DNA of 64,000 nt. It comes from Candidatus Peregrinibacteria bacterium (GTDB lineage Bacteria > Patescibacteriota > Gracilibacteria > UBA1369 > LOWO2-01-FULL-3). Shown piece by piece: positions 7,050-15,099 of the stretch. The notes beneath the pieces were generated by a model. That model was not told where the DNA came from. It saw only the letters and a list, made by a program, of their open reading frames with translations, and made no database searches. The stretch's first letter is position 1. Every line of letters starts with the position of its first letter. Made by a program: the position numbers and the translations under genes. Location of the stretch: positions 160,074-224,073 of the forward strand of contig JABILX010000003.1 in assembly GCA_018654255.1 (NCBI GenBank), in the 5' to 3' direction.

Positions 7050-9365
7050 ATGATATATTTGTCAGGCGCTCGCCCAAAAAGACCCCGCCCAAAACCTATG
7101 AGAACCTACAGCCCAAAAACTCCAGTAAACAAAATCACATTCCTCCAGATAGGAGCGGTTCTTCTCACAACAATTTTAATCTCACGACTTTTCTATCTTC
7201 AAATAATAAAACACAGTGAATTCCAAGCAATAGCTGCAAAAGAACACTACGGATACGTAGAACTCCCAGCGCGAAGAGGCGAAATAATAATCACAGATTA
7301 CCACTCAGGCGAAGAATTCTTGCTAGCAACAAACATAACTCTCGAACTCTTATACGCAGATCCATACCTGGTAGAAAATCCACAAGCAATCGCAGAAACT
7401 TTATCCCCACTGCTTTTTGACCTGGAAGAAGCACGCGAAGACGACGACAAAAGAATTTCCGAAGCAGCAAAAAAACTCCCACCAGAATTAACGGAAGAAG
7501 AAATAGAAGAGATTCTCAAAGAAAAAACCGACGAGGAAATGGCCATAGAATTCAAAACAGAAATATTCGAAAAAGTAGCAGCAAAAGTACGACCAGAAAT
7601 CCTACTCGCAAACGAACTGACTCAAGAACAAATAAACGAAATCAATTCATATACAGTGGCAGGATTAGAGATAATTGAAGACTCCCTGTACGCACATCCA
7701 CCACTAATGACAAACAAAGGAGCGGCCGCCCTACACTTGGCCCCAATCATAGAGATCCCAACAAGCAGACTCGAAAAAATCCTAGAAGGAATAAATAGAT
7801 ACACAATCCTGAGCCGCAAACTCGACCCAGATGTTGCAAACCAAATCCATGATCTAATCTACGAAGACCAAGACAGCAATTTGTCTGGCTTAGGCTTCCA
7901 AGAAGAATATTTCCGCTACTACCCAGAAAACACCCTGGCCGCAAACGCAACAGGATTTGTAGACCCAGACGGGATTGGCCAATACGGAATCGAAAGCTCA
8001 CTAAATACCGACCTCCAAGGAGTAAAAGGTAAATTCCAAACCCAAAAAGACTCGATCGGCCGACAAGTAATCGTGGGAGAAAGTGTTATTGAACCAGCCG
8101 TAGACGGAGACGACATCATCCTCACCTTAGACAGATCAGTCCAACTCCAAACAGAAAGAATCCTTGAAGAAGACCGAATCGCATTCAGAGCAGATAGCGC
8201 CCAAGCAATAATAATGGACCCAATGACAGGCCGCATCACCGCACTTGCAGCCTCTCCAAGCTTCAACCCAAACACATACAGTGAAGTCTACGAAAAAATC
8301 TACATAAACTTAACACCAGAAGACATAGAGAAACTAGTACCTTCAGACCAAGAAGGACTTTATTATTTCTACAGAAACCGCGATACACACGACTTTTATT
8401 ACGTTTTCGAAGAAAAAACTCGAGAAGGAATAACGGAATATTACAGATACAATAACTTCGTTGGCCCAGCAGCTTACCAAAACCAAGTAGTCAATCTGCC
8501 ATACGAACCAGGTTCAGTTTTCAAACCATTAATAATGGCAGCAGCAATCGATGACAAAGATCTCAAACCAAATTCAACTTTCAATGACTCAGGCCCAGTA
8601 GGAGTAGACTTCAATAAACACACTGGAGCATATGACTACTTCATTCACAATTCTGAAGACGACTATTACGGCCCAGGAACAAGCATGACAAAAGTACTTG
8701 AACGCTCGCTCAATACCGGAATGACCTACGTCGCAAAAACAATCGGCCCTGCCCTCATGTACAACTACATGACAAAATTTGGTTTCGATGAAAGAACAGA
8801 TATCGAATTCAGCAACGAAGAACCAGGCTACATCGAATACTACGACCTTTGGACAGAATCAGAACTTGCCACTCACGCTTTTGGACAAGGTATAACAGTC
8901 ACGATGCTCCAACTCGCAAACGCATACTGTGCACTAGCAAATGGAGGAGTTTTGATGCAACCACATGTTGTTCAGGAAGTCCGCCACGACGACGAAACTA
9001 TAACAACAAATGAACCTCACGAAATAAGACGCGTTATCTCAGAAGAAACATCTAGCAAAATAACTGCCATGCTAATTTCCGCAGTTGAAAACGGAGTCGC
9101 AAATCGCGCACAAGTTTCAGGCCACTACCTCGCTGGGAAGACAGGAACCTCACAAACATACAAACACGGCCAAGCCCTAAAAGGCGCAGGTACAACACTA
9201 ACTTCCTTCTGCGGATACGGCCCAATCGACAATCCAAAATTCGTAGTCTGTGTGAAATTTGACAGACCACGTGCCAGCGAATGGGGAGCTGCAACCGCAG
9301 CAGTCACATTCCAACGCATCGCAGACTACCTCTTCGATTACTACAACATTCCACCGGATAAATAG
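7050..9365 (+). CDS. Class B penicillin-binding protein (PBP2/FtsI type transpeptidase)
   Basis: 771 aa. Membrane-anchored DD-transpeptidase that crosslinks peptidoglycan during division or elongation. One transmembrane helix (about residues 34-52, 'IGAVLLTTILISRLFYLQII') follows a basic cytoplasmic tail. The transpeptidase motifs are SxxK in 'PGSVFKPL' (about 488), SxN in 'RSLNTG' (about 553) and KTG in 'AGKTGTSQTY' (about 696). An acidic helical insertion around residues 110-190 makes the N-terminal dimerisation region longer than usual. The first ATG is used, but the Met of 'MRTYSPK' 16 codons later is an alternative. Repeat C follows the stop directly. Confidence 0.93.
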   Translation: MIYLSGARPKRPRPKPMRTYSPKTPVNKITFLQIGAVLLTTILISRLFYLQIIKHSEFQAIAAKEHYGYVELPARRGEIIITDYHSGEEFLLATNITLELLYADPYLVENPQAIAETLSPLLFDLEEAREDDDKRISEAAKKLPPELTEEEIEEILKEKTDEEMAIEFKTEIFEKVAAKVRPEILLANELTQEQINEINSYTVAGLEIIEDSLYAHPPLMTNKGAAALHLAPIIEIPTSRLEKILEGINRYTILSRKLDPDVANQIHDLIYEDQDSNLSGLGFQEEYFRYYPENTLAANATGFVDPDGIGQYGIESSLNTDLQGVKGKFQTQKDSIGRQVIVGESVIEPAVDGDDIILTLDRSVQLQTERILEEDRIAFRADSAQAIIMDPMTGRITALAASPSFNPNTYSEVYEKIYINLTPEDIEKLVPSDQEGLYYFYRNRDTHDFYYVFEEKTREGITEYYRYNNFVGPAAYQNQVVNLPYEPGSVFKPLIMAAAIDDKDLKPNSTFNDSGPVGVDFNKHTGAYDYFIHNSEDDYYGPGTSMTKVLERSLNTGMTYVAKTIGPALMYNYMTKFGFDERTDIEFSNEEPGYIEYYDLWTESELATHAFGQGITVTMLQLANAYCALANGGVLMQPHVVQEVRHDDETITTNEPHEIRRVISEETSSKITAMLISAVENGVANRAQVSGHYLAGKTGTSQTYKHGQALKGAGTTLTSFCGYGPIDNPKFVVCVKFDRPRASEWGAATAAVTFQRIADYLFDYYNIPPDK

Positions 9366-9367
9366 AT

Positions 9368-9405
9368 AAGTTCGGACTTAACTAAAGGCCCTACTTAAGT
9401 TCGGG
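9368..9405 (-). repeat. Intergenic hairpin repeat, copy C
   Basis: 38 bp. Its reverse complement is CCCGAACTTAAGTA / GGGCCTT / TAGTTAAGTCCGAACTT, differing from copy B at only three loop positions (GGACCAT against GGGCCTT). It begins two bases after the PBP stop codon, consistent with a terminator-like role. Confidence 0.75.
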
Positions 9406-9667
9406 AAATCCGGAAACCTTCTTCAAATAAAAGTGTGGACATGAAGGATAGAAATTTCGCCACAAACTGTGTGTAAAACCCCTGGAACAAGGACGCCTGG
9501 GTGGAAGGAAAAACCCCAGACGCCCCTATAACTCCCATGGGTAGAGGAGTCGTTCCAAAGGGAACCAGTTCCCCTCTTAAGCATGAAAGAGGGCGGGTAT
9601 TCCCCCTAAACAAGCCTAGAGTTGTTATAGGAACCAGTTCTGAATCAAATCGAATCGAATCGATGAA
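9406..9667 (-). other. Non-coding stretch with strong hairpins, left part of the SD-bearing islet
   Basis: No convincing gene. Read on the minus strand (downstream of the 71-aa gene) it can fold into an 11-bp stem GGGCGTCTGGG / CCCAGGCGTCC, with two G-U pairs that become mismatches on the plus strand. That favours a minus-strand transcript. 'GGGAACCAGTTCCC' is a further palindrome. The sequence is more GC-rich than its surroundings. ORFs 9395-9613 and 9501-9683 lack an SD and family features and are rejected. It could be the structured 3' UTR of the 71-aa gene or a separate small RNA. Confidence 0.35.
9438..9457 (+). repeat. Left arm of inverted repeat flanking the 9.4-10.0 kb islet
   Basis: GACATGAAGGATAGAAATTT. 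The same motif with one inserted A occurs on the opposite strand at 10019-10040, about 560 bp away, enclosing the 71-aa and 21-aa genes. Confidence 0.6.
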
Positions 9668-9883
9668 TCATTCGTCGGAATGAACACCAGCCTTTCTCAA
9701 GGCATGGCCCATCTGATTGAAACCAGTAGTACGACCAGACATATAAGCAGGGTGCTCCGGCGAAGGAGTACCCATCATTTCAAAATTTGTAGGATCCTCC
9801 ACATTAGCTCCAGGAACTTTCGGAAGACCTTCCTGATCAAGAACGCTTTGTCGCAAAACAACATATCTTCTTCTTCTAGCCAC
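9668..9883 (-). CDS. Small hypothetical protein, 71 aa, SD-bearing
   Basis: Starts at GTG (9883) with an SD-like GAGG 8-9 bases upstream, unusual in this SD-poor window. The N-terminus is very basic ('ARRRRYVVLRQ') and the rest is Pro/Gly-rich and polar ('GTPSPEHPAYMSGRTTGF'), ending 'HSDE'. There is no membrane segment. It follows a 21-aa ORF with a 9-base gap, suggesting translational coupling. Family not recognised. The arginine cluster would allow nucleic-acid binding, but that is only inference. Together with its leader ORF and flanking inverted repeats it forms a compact islet. Confidence 0.55.
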   Translation of the reverse strand: MARRRRYVVLRQSVLDQEGLPKVPGANVEDPTNFEMMGTPSPEHPAYMSGRTTGFNQMGHALRKAGVHSDE

Positions 9884-9892
9884 GATAAAACC

Positions 9893-9958
9893 TCATAACA
9901 CAACTAGAACGGCATACTGCCGTAAACGATCACAACCATTGTTAGTTGCATCGTCCAT
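9893..9958 (-). CDS. 21-aa leader-like ORF with consensus Shine-Dalgarno
   Basis: Too short for the ORF track. The minus strand reads AGGAGGTTTGAATG, a near-perfect SD with good spacing, followed by 21 codons (MDDATNNGCDRLRQYAVLVV...) ending TGA nine bases before the GTG of the 71-aa gene. It could be a regulatory leader peptide or a coupling cistron. It is listed because the SD is among the best in the window. Confidence 0.5.
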   Translation of the reverse strand: MDDATNNGCDRLRQYAVLVVL

Positions 9959-10018
9959 TCAAACCTCCTGCTCAAACAAACAACAGAAGACCTAAACAAA
10001 CGACACAACCACAACGGA

Positions 10019-10040
10019 TAAATTTTCTATCCTTCATGTC
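10019..10040 (-). repeat. Right arm of inverted repeat flanking the 9.4-10.0 kb islet
   Basis: Minus strand GACATGAAGGATAGAAAATTTA, matching 9438-9457 on the plus strand. A TTGACA overlaps its 5' end, so it could equally be part of a promoter shared by two transcripts. Confidence 0.55.
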
Positions 10041-10157
10041 AATGTACTATTGCCGACAAACCAGCTATCACTCAAGCCCGCAAAACGAGCGAGGACCACC
10101 AATATTAAGCCAACAAGGTCAGGATATTACACATTTCAAACCTATAAATCAACGTAT

Positions 10158-10186
10158 TTTACTTACAAAGACAAAAAAACTATAAT
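10158..10186 (+). promoter_or_regulatory. Promoter for the YibE/F gene
   Basis: TTTACT, 17 bp, TATAAT. The ATG of the YibE/F gene is 23 bases after the -10 box. Confidence 0.6.
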
Positions 10187-10208
10187 CAAAAAAGCTTAAC
10201 CAACAAAA

Positions 10209-11324
10209 ATGAAAAAACTAGCAATCATTCTCTACATAATCTTTGCCACAACAACCTTTGCACTAACCATCTTTATAAACCTCAAGGAATCAAAATTTCA
10301 TCCACCACAAGACTCATCAAACTACACCCACGAATTCATTCACGGAGAAATTAAGCAAATTGATACAAACGATGAAACTCGCCAAAAAGAACTCAAAGTA
10401 AAAGCAAACTCAGGATCAGAAGAAGGAGAAGGAATAATTGTTAACGTAGATCCAAAATACAATTACAACGAATACAAATCAAAAGACGAAGTCCTGGTCT
10501 ACAAAGAAATAAACGTAGAAACAGGAGAAATAAACTATGAAGTTACAGACTACTACCACCAAACAGGACTCGCAGTCCTTTTCATACTTTTTTCGATAAT
10601 AACAATCTACATAGCACGTAAAAAAGGTCTGAACTCACTAATCAGCGTAATTGGATCTATAGCACTTTTCTACTTCATCTTTCTAAAACTCATACTCATA
10701 GGATTCTCTCCCCTACTAGCAGTCCTAATATACGTCACAACAATCACCGTCCTTTCAATTCCACCAATACATGGATTTAACAAAAAATCTCTTTCGTCAA
10801 TAATTACAATTTTCTTAGGATACTTGGTATCAATAGTAATTACTTTTGCCTTCAAAGAAGTAGCTCAACTCGGGTCAGCTTCATCGGAAGAGCTTCGAAC
10901 ATTAACAGTAATTTATCCAGGCATAGACCTGGTTGAAATCCTAATAGCTTCACTGTTTTTAGGAGCAGCCGGAGCAATAATAGACACAGCCATTTCAATT
11001 GCATCACCAATCTTTGAAGCAGTCAAAAAAACTTCAAAAACAACTTTCCGCGAAGTCTATAAAACAGGGATGGAAGTAGGAAAAGATGTCTTGGCATCCA
11101 TGACAAACACCCTGTTGCTCGCATACATAGCAAGCTCTCTACCATTTCTAGTCATAATTACTTTAGCGCACAGCGGAACAGAAAACGCCTTTTCAGAATT
11201 AATAAACATCGACTTTATAGCACTAGAATTAACTAGAATTTTCATCGGAGCTGTTTCCTTGGTAATATTAATTCCAATAGTAAGTTCAATATCTGCATAT
11301 TTCTTTGTAAAAAATGACAACTAA
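10209..11324 (+). CDS. YibE/F-like multi-pass membrane protein
   Basis: 371 aa. An N-terminal signal-anchor (residues 4-24) precedes an extracytoplasmic beta-rich segment ('HGEIKQIDTNDETRQKEL'). About seven membrane helices then run from residue 120 to the end, with the typical core 'IPPIHGFNKKSLSSII' and 'ASLFLGAAGAIIDTAISIASP'. This matches the YibE/F family, whose biochemical function is not established. It is the first gene of an operon; its last 11 bases overlap the start of the cysteine-rich protein gene. Confidence 0.85.
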   Translation: MKKLAIILYIIFATTTFALTIFINLKESKFHPPQDSSNYTHEFIHGEIKQIDTNDETRQKELKVKANSGSEEGEGIIVNVDPKYNYNEYKSKDEVLVYKEINVETGEINYEVTDYYHQTGLAVLFILFSIITIYIARKKGLNSLISVIGSIALFYFIFLKLILIGFSPLLAVLIYVTTITVLSIPPIHGFNKKSLSSIITIFLGYLVSIVITFAFKEVAQLGSASSEELRTLTVIYPGIDLVEILIASLFLGAAGAIIDTAISIASPIFEAVKKTSKTTFREVYKTGMEVGKDVLASMTNTLLLAYIASSLPFLVIITLAHSGTENAFSELINIDFIALELTRIFIGAVSLVILIPIVSSISAYFFVKNDN

Positions 11325-12966
11325 AACCTGCCCCCTCACGAACAAACAATTCACCATAGATCCAGAAGATCTAGCTTTTTACAAAAAACAAGGAGTCCCA
11401 CCCCCTACCCTCTGCCCGGACGAACGCCAACGCCGCAGACTGATGTTTCGCAACGAACGAAATCTCTACCCACGAAAAGATTCGATGACCGGAGAAACAA
11501 TCATTTCTCGTTGGACAGATGACACCCCATTCCCAGTATACGATTCCAAAAACTGGTGGTCAGACAAATTTGACGGACTAGAATACGGCCAAGATTTCGA
11601 CTTCAACCGCCCATTCTTCGAACAATTCGAAAAACTGCGCAACCGCGTCCCACGAATAGCCCTATACAATTTCGATTCGGTAAACAGTGAATACACAAAC
11701 CACTCAGGCTACAACAAAAACTGCTACATGTGCTTCAACATCGGCAAACTCGAGGACTGCTACTACGTCACAAACTACTCAATAGACAACAAAGACTGCT
11801 GCGACTGCTATGCCATCGAAAGATCCCAACTCCTCTACGAATGCTTCATGTGCGACAACTGCTATTCAAGCAAACATCTAGTAAACTGCAATGGTTGCCG
11901 AGACTCGAACTTCCTCTTTGACTGCAGGAACTGTCAAAATTGTTTCATGTGCTGGAACCTTCGAAGCAAAAAATACTGCATACACAATGAACAAAAATCA
12001 AAAGAAGAATACGAAACATACATGGCCAATCTAGACCTCTCATCTCACCAACAATTCTCCCAACTAGCAAAAGAATTCAAAGACAACATCAAACACAAAG
12101 CCACACACAAAGCAGCCTTCATTACAAAATCAGAAAACTGCACCGGCGACTACATCACAAACTCAAAAAACGCACACATGAGCTATTACGTCATCGACTG
12201 CGAAGACGTAAAATATTGCTACGACATATACGGCGCAAAAGACTGCTACGACTCATACGAACCTGCTTGGAAAGTAGAACGCCTCTACGAAACCCACGCC
12301 TGCAACGAGACACAATTCATGATCGGCTGCGACACATGCATTCGCTCAGCCTTCCTCAACTACTGCGACAACTGCCACAACAGCAAACACCTAACAGGCT
12401 GCATCAGCTTAAAGAAAAATGAATACTGCATCCTCAACAAACAATACACCCGCAAAGAATACGAAGAACTCCTGCCACGCATCAAAGAACACATGATTCG
12501 CACAGGAGAATAGGGAGAATTTTTCCCACATGCACTCGCTCCATTCCCATACAACGATTCAAAAGCCCAAGACTATTATCCACTCACAAAAGAACAAGCC
12601 CTCGAACGCAAATACACCTGGCGCGACAAAGAAGAAAAAGACTACAAGCCAGCAACTCTCGCAGAAATCCCAGACAACATCTCAGACTGCACAGAAAACA
12701 TCACCCAAGAAATACTAACCTGCGAAGAAACTGGCAAAAACTACCGCATAACACCTCAAGAACTCAAATTTTACCACCGCCAAAACATACCAATTCCGCG
12801 TAGACACCCAGACACCAGGTATGAAAACCGCATTCAACTCCGCCACAAACGCCACCTCACAGAACGCACCTGCCCAAACTGCCAAACAAAAGTCCTCTCA
12901 GTATTCAAAGAAACCAATCCAGAAAAAATTCTCTGCGAAAAATGCTATTTAGAGAAAGCATATTAA
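11314..12966 (+). CDS. CPR-type cysteine-rich multi-CxxC protein, interrupted by an in-frame amber codon
   Basis: The open frame stops at TAG (codon 400, 12511-12513), but the same frame continues as convincing protein for 150 codons to TAA at 12964. The continuation starts 'GEFFPHALAPFPYNDSKAQ' and ends with zinc-ribbon motifs 'CPNCQ' and 'CEKC'. The whole would be 549 sense codons plus the TAG. The body repeats C-x2-C and aromatic/Cys patterns ('CDCYAIERSQLLYECFMCDNC'). The N-terminus 'CPLTNKQFTIDPEDLAFYKK' is echoed after the stop by 'CEETGKNYRITPQELKFYHR'. TAG is one base from TGG (Trp). TAG ends other genes here, so this is a nonsense mutation, read-through or a sequence error. The function of the family is unknown; zinc binding is likely. 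Confidence 0.8.
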
Positions 12967-12983
12967 AAAACCAACACCAACTG

Positions 12984-13011
12984 TTGACAAAACATCGCGA
13001 ATCGATAAAAT
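12984..13011 (+). promoter_or_regulatory. Promoter giving a leaderless transcript
   Basis: TTGACA, 16 bp, TAAAAT, with the next gene's ATG starting 8 bases after the -10 box, where transcription should begin. Confidence 0.7.
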
Positions 13012-13018
13012 ACCCTCC

Positions 13019-13630
13019 ATGCTATCAATAGAATTAGATCCAACTCAATTAGACCTCAAAGAAGAAGCGCACAAAAACATCGCTGAAATTTTGGATGACA
13101 TAAAAAGAAGAGCCAGTGAAGCAGGAGTAGAAGCAACCCTAACAGAATCACCAGATGGCAAAATTAAATACGAAGTAATTTTACCGGATAGAAAAATTAC
13201 TTTGATTCAAGAAACCACCGCAGAAGGAGTGACGACACAAATGAAAGTCGAATTAGTAGCAGAACCCCTCTTGGAAGTTTGGGACGAAGGAGCTAGCGTA
13301 AACATGGACAAAAAAGGTAGATTTTTTATGCCGGCAAAAATAAGAAAAGCCTTCGAGTTCAAACCGGAACAAACCATCTACCTCTACACAAAAATCAACG
13401 ACCCATCGACAATGATATATTCACTGGAACCTGTTAAAAGACCTGTTGGATACAAAGGCCCAATGGTTAAACAAATTGACTCATCAGATAGGATTTCCAG
13501 CGTACCAAGATCTTTTTTAGACCATACGGGAGAAAGTAGAATAACAGTATACCCATGCGGAAGATTTATAGTTGTAAGAAAAAGCAGCGACCCAGAGCCT
13601 GACGAAGAGACATTGAAAGCCTTCTGTTAA
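13019..13630 (+). CDS. Tandem AbrB/MraZ-like beta-barrel protein
   Basis: 203 aa. The C-terminal half carries two swapped-hairpin-like segments. 'VNMDKKGRFFMPAKIRKAFEF' has the AbrB/MraZ signature (xxDxxGRxxxPAxxR). 'KQIDSSDRISSVPRSFLDHTG' is a weaker second copy lacking the Gly. The N-terminal about 85 residues are acidic and resemble neither half. By family a DNA-binding regulator is likely, but the weak second copy leaves this open. It is the clearest leaderless gene in the window: the -10 box ends 7 bases before the ATG. Confidence 0.65.
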   Translation: MLSIELDPTQLDLKEEAHKNIAEILDDIKRRASEAGVEATLTESPDGKIKYEVILPDRKITLIQETTAEGVTTQMKVELVAEPLLEVWDEGASVNMDKKGRFFMPAKIRKAFEFKPEQTIYLYTKINDPSTMIYSLEPVKRPVGYKGPMVKQIDSSDRISSVPRSFLDHTGESRITVYPCGRFIVVRKSSDPEPDEETLKAFC

Positions 13631-13663
13631 CTAACACTACTGTATAACCTGGCAGGCCATAAC

Positions 13664-14881
13664 CTACGATACAACTCCGATCTTTTTTCTCAACTCTTGC
13701 CTCCTCTTGTCAGAAACAAAAGCAGCCTCCACCCCATATTGAGTCATCCTGACCACATCCTCGGGAGAAATCCTCAAAGCATCGGCATTCCTAATCAACA
13801 ACTCTCTCACGCTTTCACTTCCAAAACTAAGCGGATCGTCAGTTCCAACAGAAACACTAATTCCATGATCCAAAAACTGCCTTAAAGGATGCTGAGAAAC
13901 TGGCATATATCCCAAAAGGTCATTGCTCACAGGACAAGTCTCTACATGAACACCTTTGTCCCTACAATAATCCATAAGTCTAGGATCAGAAATCAAAGAT
14001 GTTCCATGACCTATTCTTCTCGCCCCAACATCAATCGCCTCACTAATAAAAGAAGCAGGAGCTTTCTCAAAACGAGGAGGCCTAGACTGCTCCCCCGCAT
14101 GAATAGTAATCGGAGCACCAGCTTCACGAACAGGAGCGATCACATCCCTAAATTTAGAAGGCGGAAATCCTGGTTCAACACCAGCTAAATCCAAACCAAG
14201 AGGAAAATCAGAAGTATGCATCTTTGCAACAACATCAACAACACCTTCGGCATATTGATCCGCTTTTTGTTTACTGAAACAAGCAATGTAAGTAGCACTC
14301 AACCCACTCTTCTCGTACATAGATCGAATACCATCATGAATAGCCCCAATAACCTCCTCATAAGACGGCTCCCCGTCAACAGCAGCCTTATAAGTATAAG
14401 GTGACCCACGAAACTCCAAATGGACACAACCTTTTAACGCCTGCTCCTGGATCTGCCATCTAGTCACATCACGAAGATCTTCAAGAGACTTAATCACTGA
14501 CAAAGGGACGGAAAGCGATGATAAAAAGTTCCGAAAACCCTTCGGAGTCTTGAAAGTAGGAATAATTTGCCTAAAATATTCTTGAATCGATTCAGGGTCT
14601 TGAGGATCAAGAGGAAGAGCTTCATCACTCTTATATTTCAAAATCTTCTCCACCTTATTCCTCTGAGCCAAAGTAGCCACCATCTCTGGACTAAGACCAG
14701 CCTCCAAATGCCTATGCAAATCAACAAATGGAACATCTTCAAAACCTAAACCATTATCAGAAGACACAGCTCCTCCCCTAAAAATCAAAGACGGTGCACA
14801 CCCAGCCACAACAGCCACACCAGTCAACCCAGCACCTAACTTCAAAAAATCACGCCTATCCATGGTTTTATTCTTGCCCAT
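13664..14881 (-). CDS. Predicted Tat-exported lipoprotein of the adenosine deaminase family
   Basis: 405 aa. The N-terminus 'MDRRDFLKLGAGLTGVAVVA|GC' combines a twin-arginine motif with a lipobox. The remainder is an adenosine/AMP deaminase TIM barrel: metal ligands in 'DLHRHLEA' (HxH), 'ITIHAGEQ', 'RRIGHGT' and 'SVGTDDPLSFG', and the family phrase 'ETCPVSNDLLGYMP'. All catalytic residues appear present, so it should deaminate adenosine or a related purine outside the membrane. Known bacterial Add enzymes are mostly cytoplasmic; related exported forms exist (ADGF/CECR1, some Streptomyces). It fits a scavenger that salvages nucleosides from a host or the surroundings. Confidence 0.9.
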   Translation of the reverse strand: MGKNKTMDRRDFLKLGAGLTGVAVVAGCAPSLIFRGGAVSSDNGLGFEDVPFVDLHRHLEAGLSPEMVATLAQRNKVEKILKYKSDEALPLDPQDPESIQEYFRQIIPTFKTPKGFRNFLSSLSVPLSVIKSLEDLRDVTRWQIQEQALKGCVHLEFRGSPYTYKAAVDGEPSYEEVIGAIHDGIRSMYEKSGLSATYIACFSKQKADQYAEGVVDVVAKMHTSDFPLGLDLAGVEPGFPPSKFRDVIAPVREAGAPITIHAGEQSRPPRFEKAPASFISEAIDVGARRIGHGTSLISDPRLMDYCRDKGVHVETCPVSNDLLGYMPVSQHPLRQFLDHGISVSVGTDDPLSFGSESVRELLIRNADALRISPEDVVRMTQYGVEAAFVSDKRRQELRKKIGVVS

Positions 14882-14973
14882 ATTAACAATAGTTAAATTT
14901 TAAGTTTGGAGAGCATTCTAAGACTTTCAGAGACAAATTGTAAAGAGTTTTTCATATAAGAATCCCCACAAAC

Positions 14974-15099
14974 TCATGAGTGAGAATTCTTCTTGAGCTC
15001 GCGTAGCATTTTTTCAGCGGGTCTTGTGGGCTCAAGCGAAAGAAGATTCGAGCGAAAACCTTTCTCGATAAAAAGATTAAATTCCTCTAGTTCCCTCAT
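14974..15099 (-). CDS. Possible 41-aa protein overlapping the 3' end of its neighbour
   Basis: ATG at 15099 overlaps the last 23 bases of the 271-aa gene in another frame and runs to 14974. The peptide (starting 'MRELEEFNLFIEKGF', ending 'MLRELKKNSHS') looks like natural helical protein. It has no SD. It may be a translationally coupled small gene, or the remnant of a frameshifted C-terminus of the upstream gene. Confidence 0.3.
   Translation of the reverse strand: MRELEEFNLFIEKGFRSNLLSLEPTRPAEKMLRELKKNSHS

Noticed and set aside
9395-9613. 72-aa ORFs on both strands at 9395-9683
   Set aside because: No SD (unlike the true small genes beside them) and the sequence is better explained by hairpins and a structured RNA.
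9368-10040. RNase P RNA in the 9.4-10.0 kb islet
   Set aside because: The conserved GAGGAAAGTCC and ACAGAA-type motifs are absent.
11314-12966. Genome-wide reassignment of TAG, or of UGA to Gly (code 25)
   Set aside because: TAG ends pmm, topA and the class A PBP at expected lengths, and ATGA overlaps at nadM/pmm and rdgB/nitroreductase need UGA as stop.
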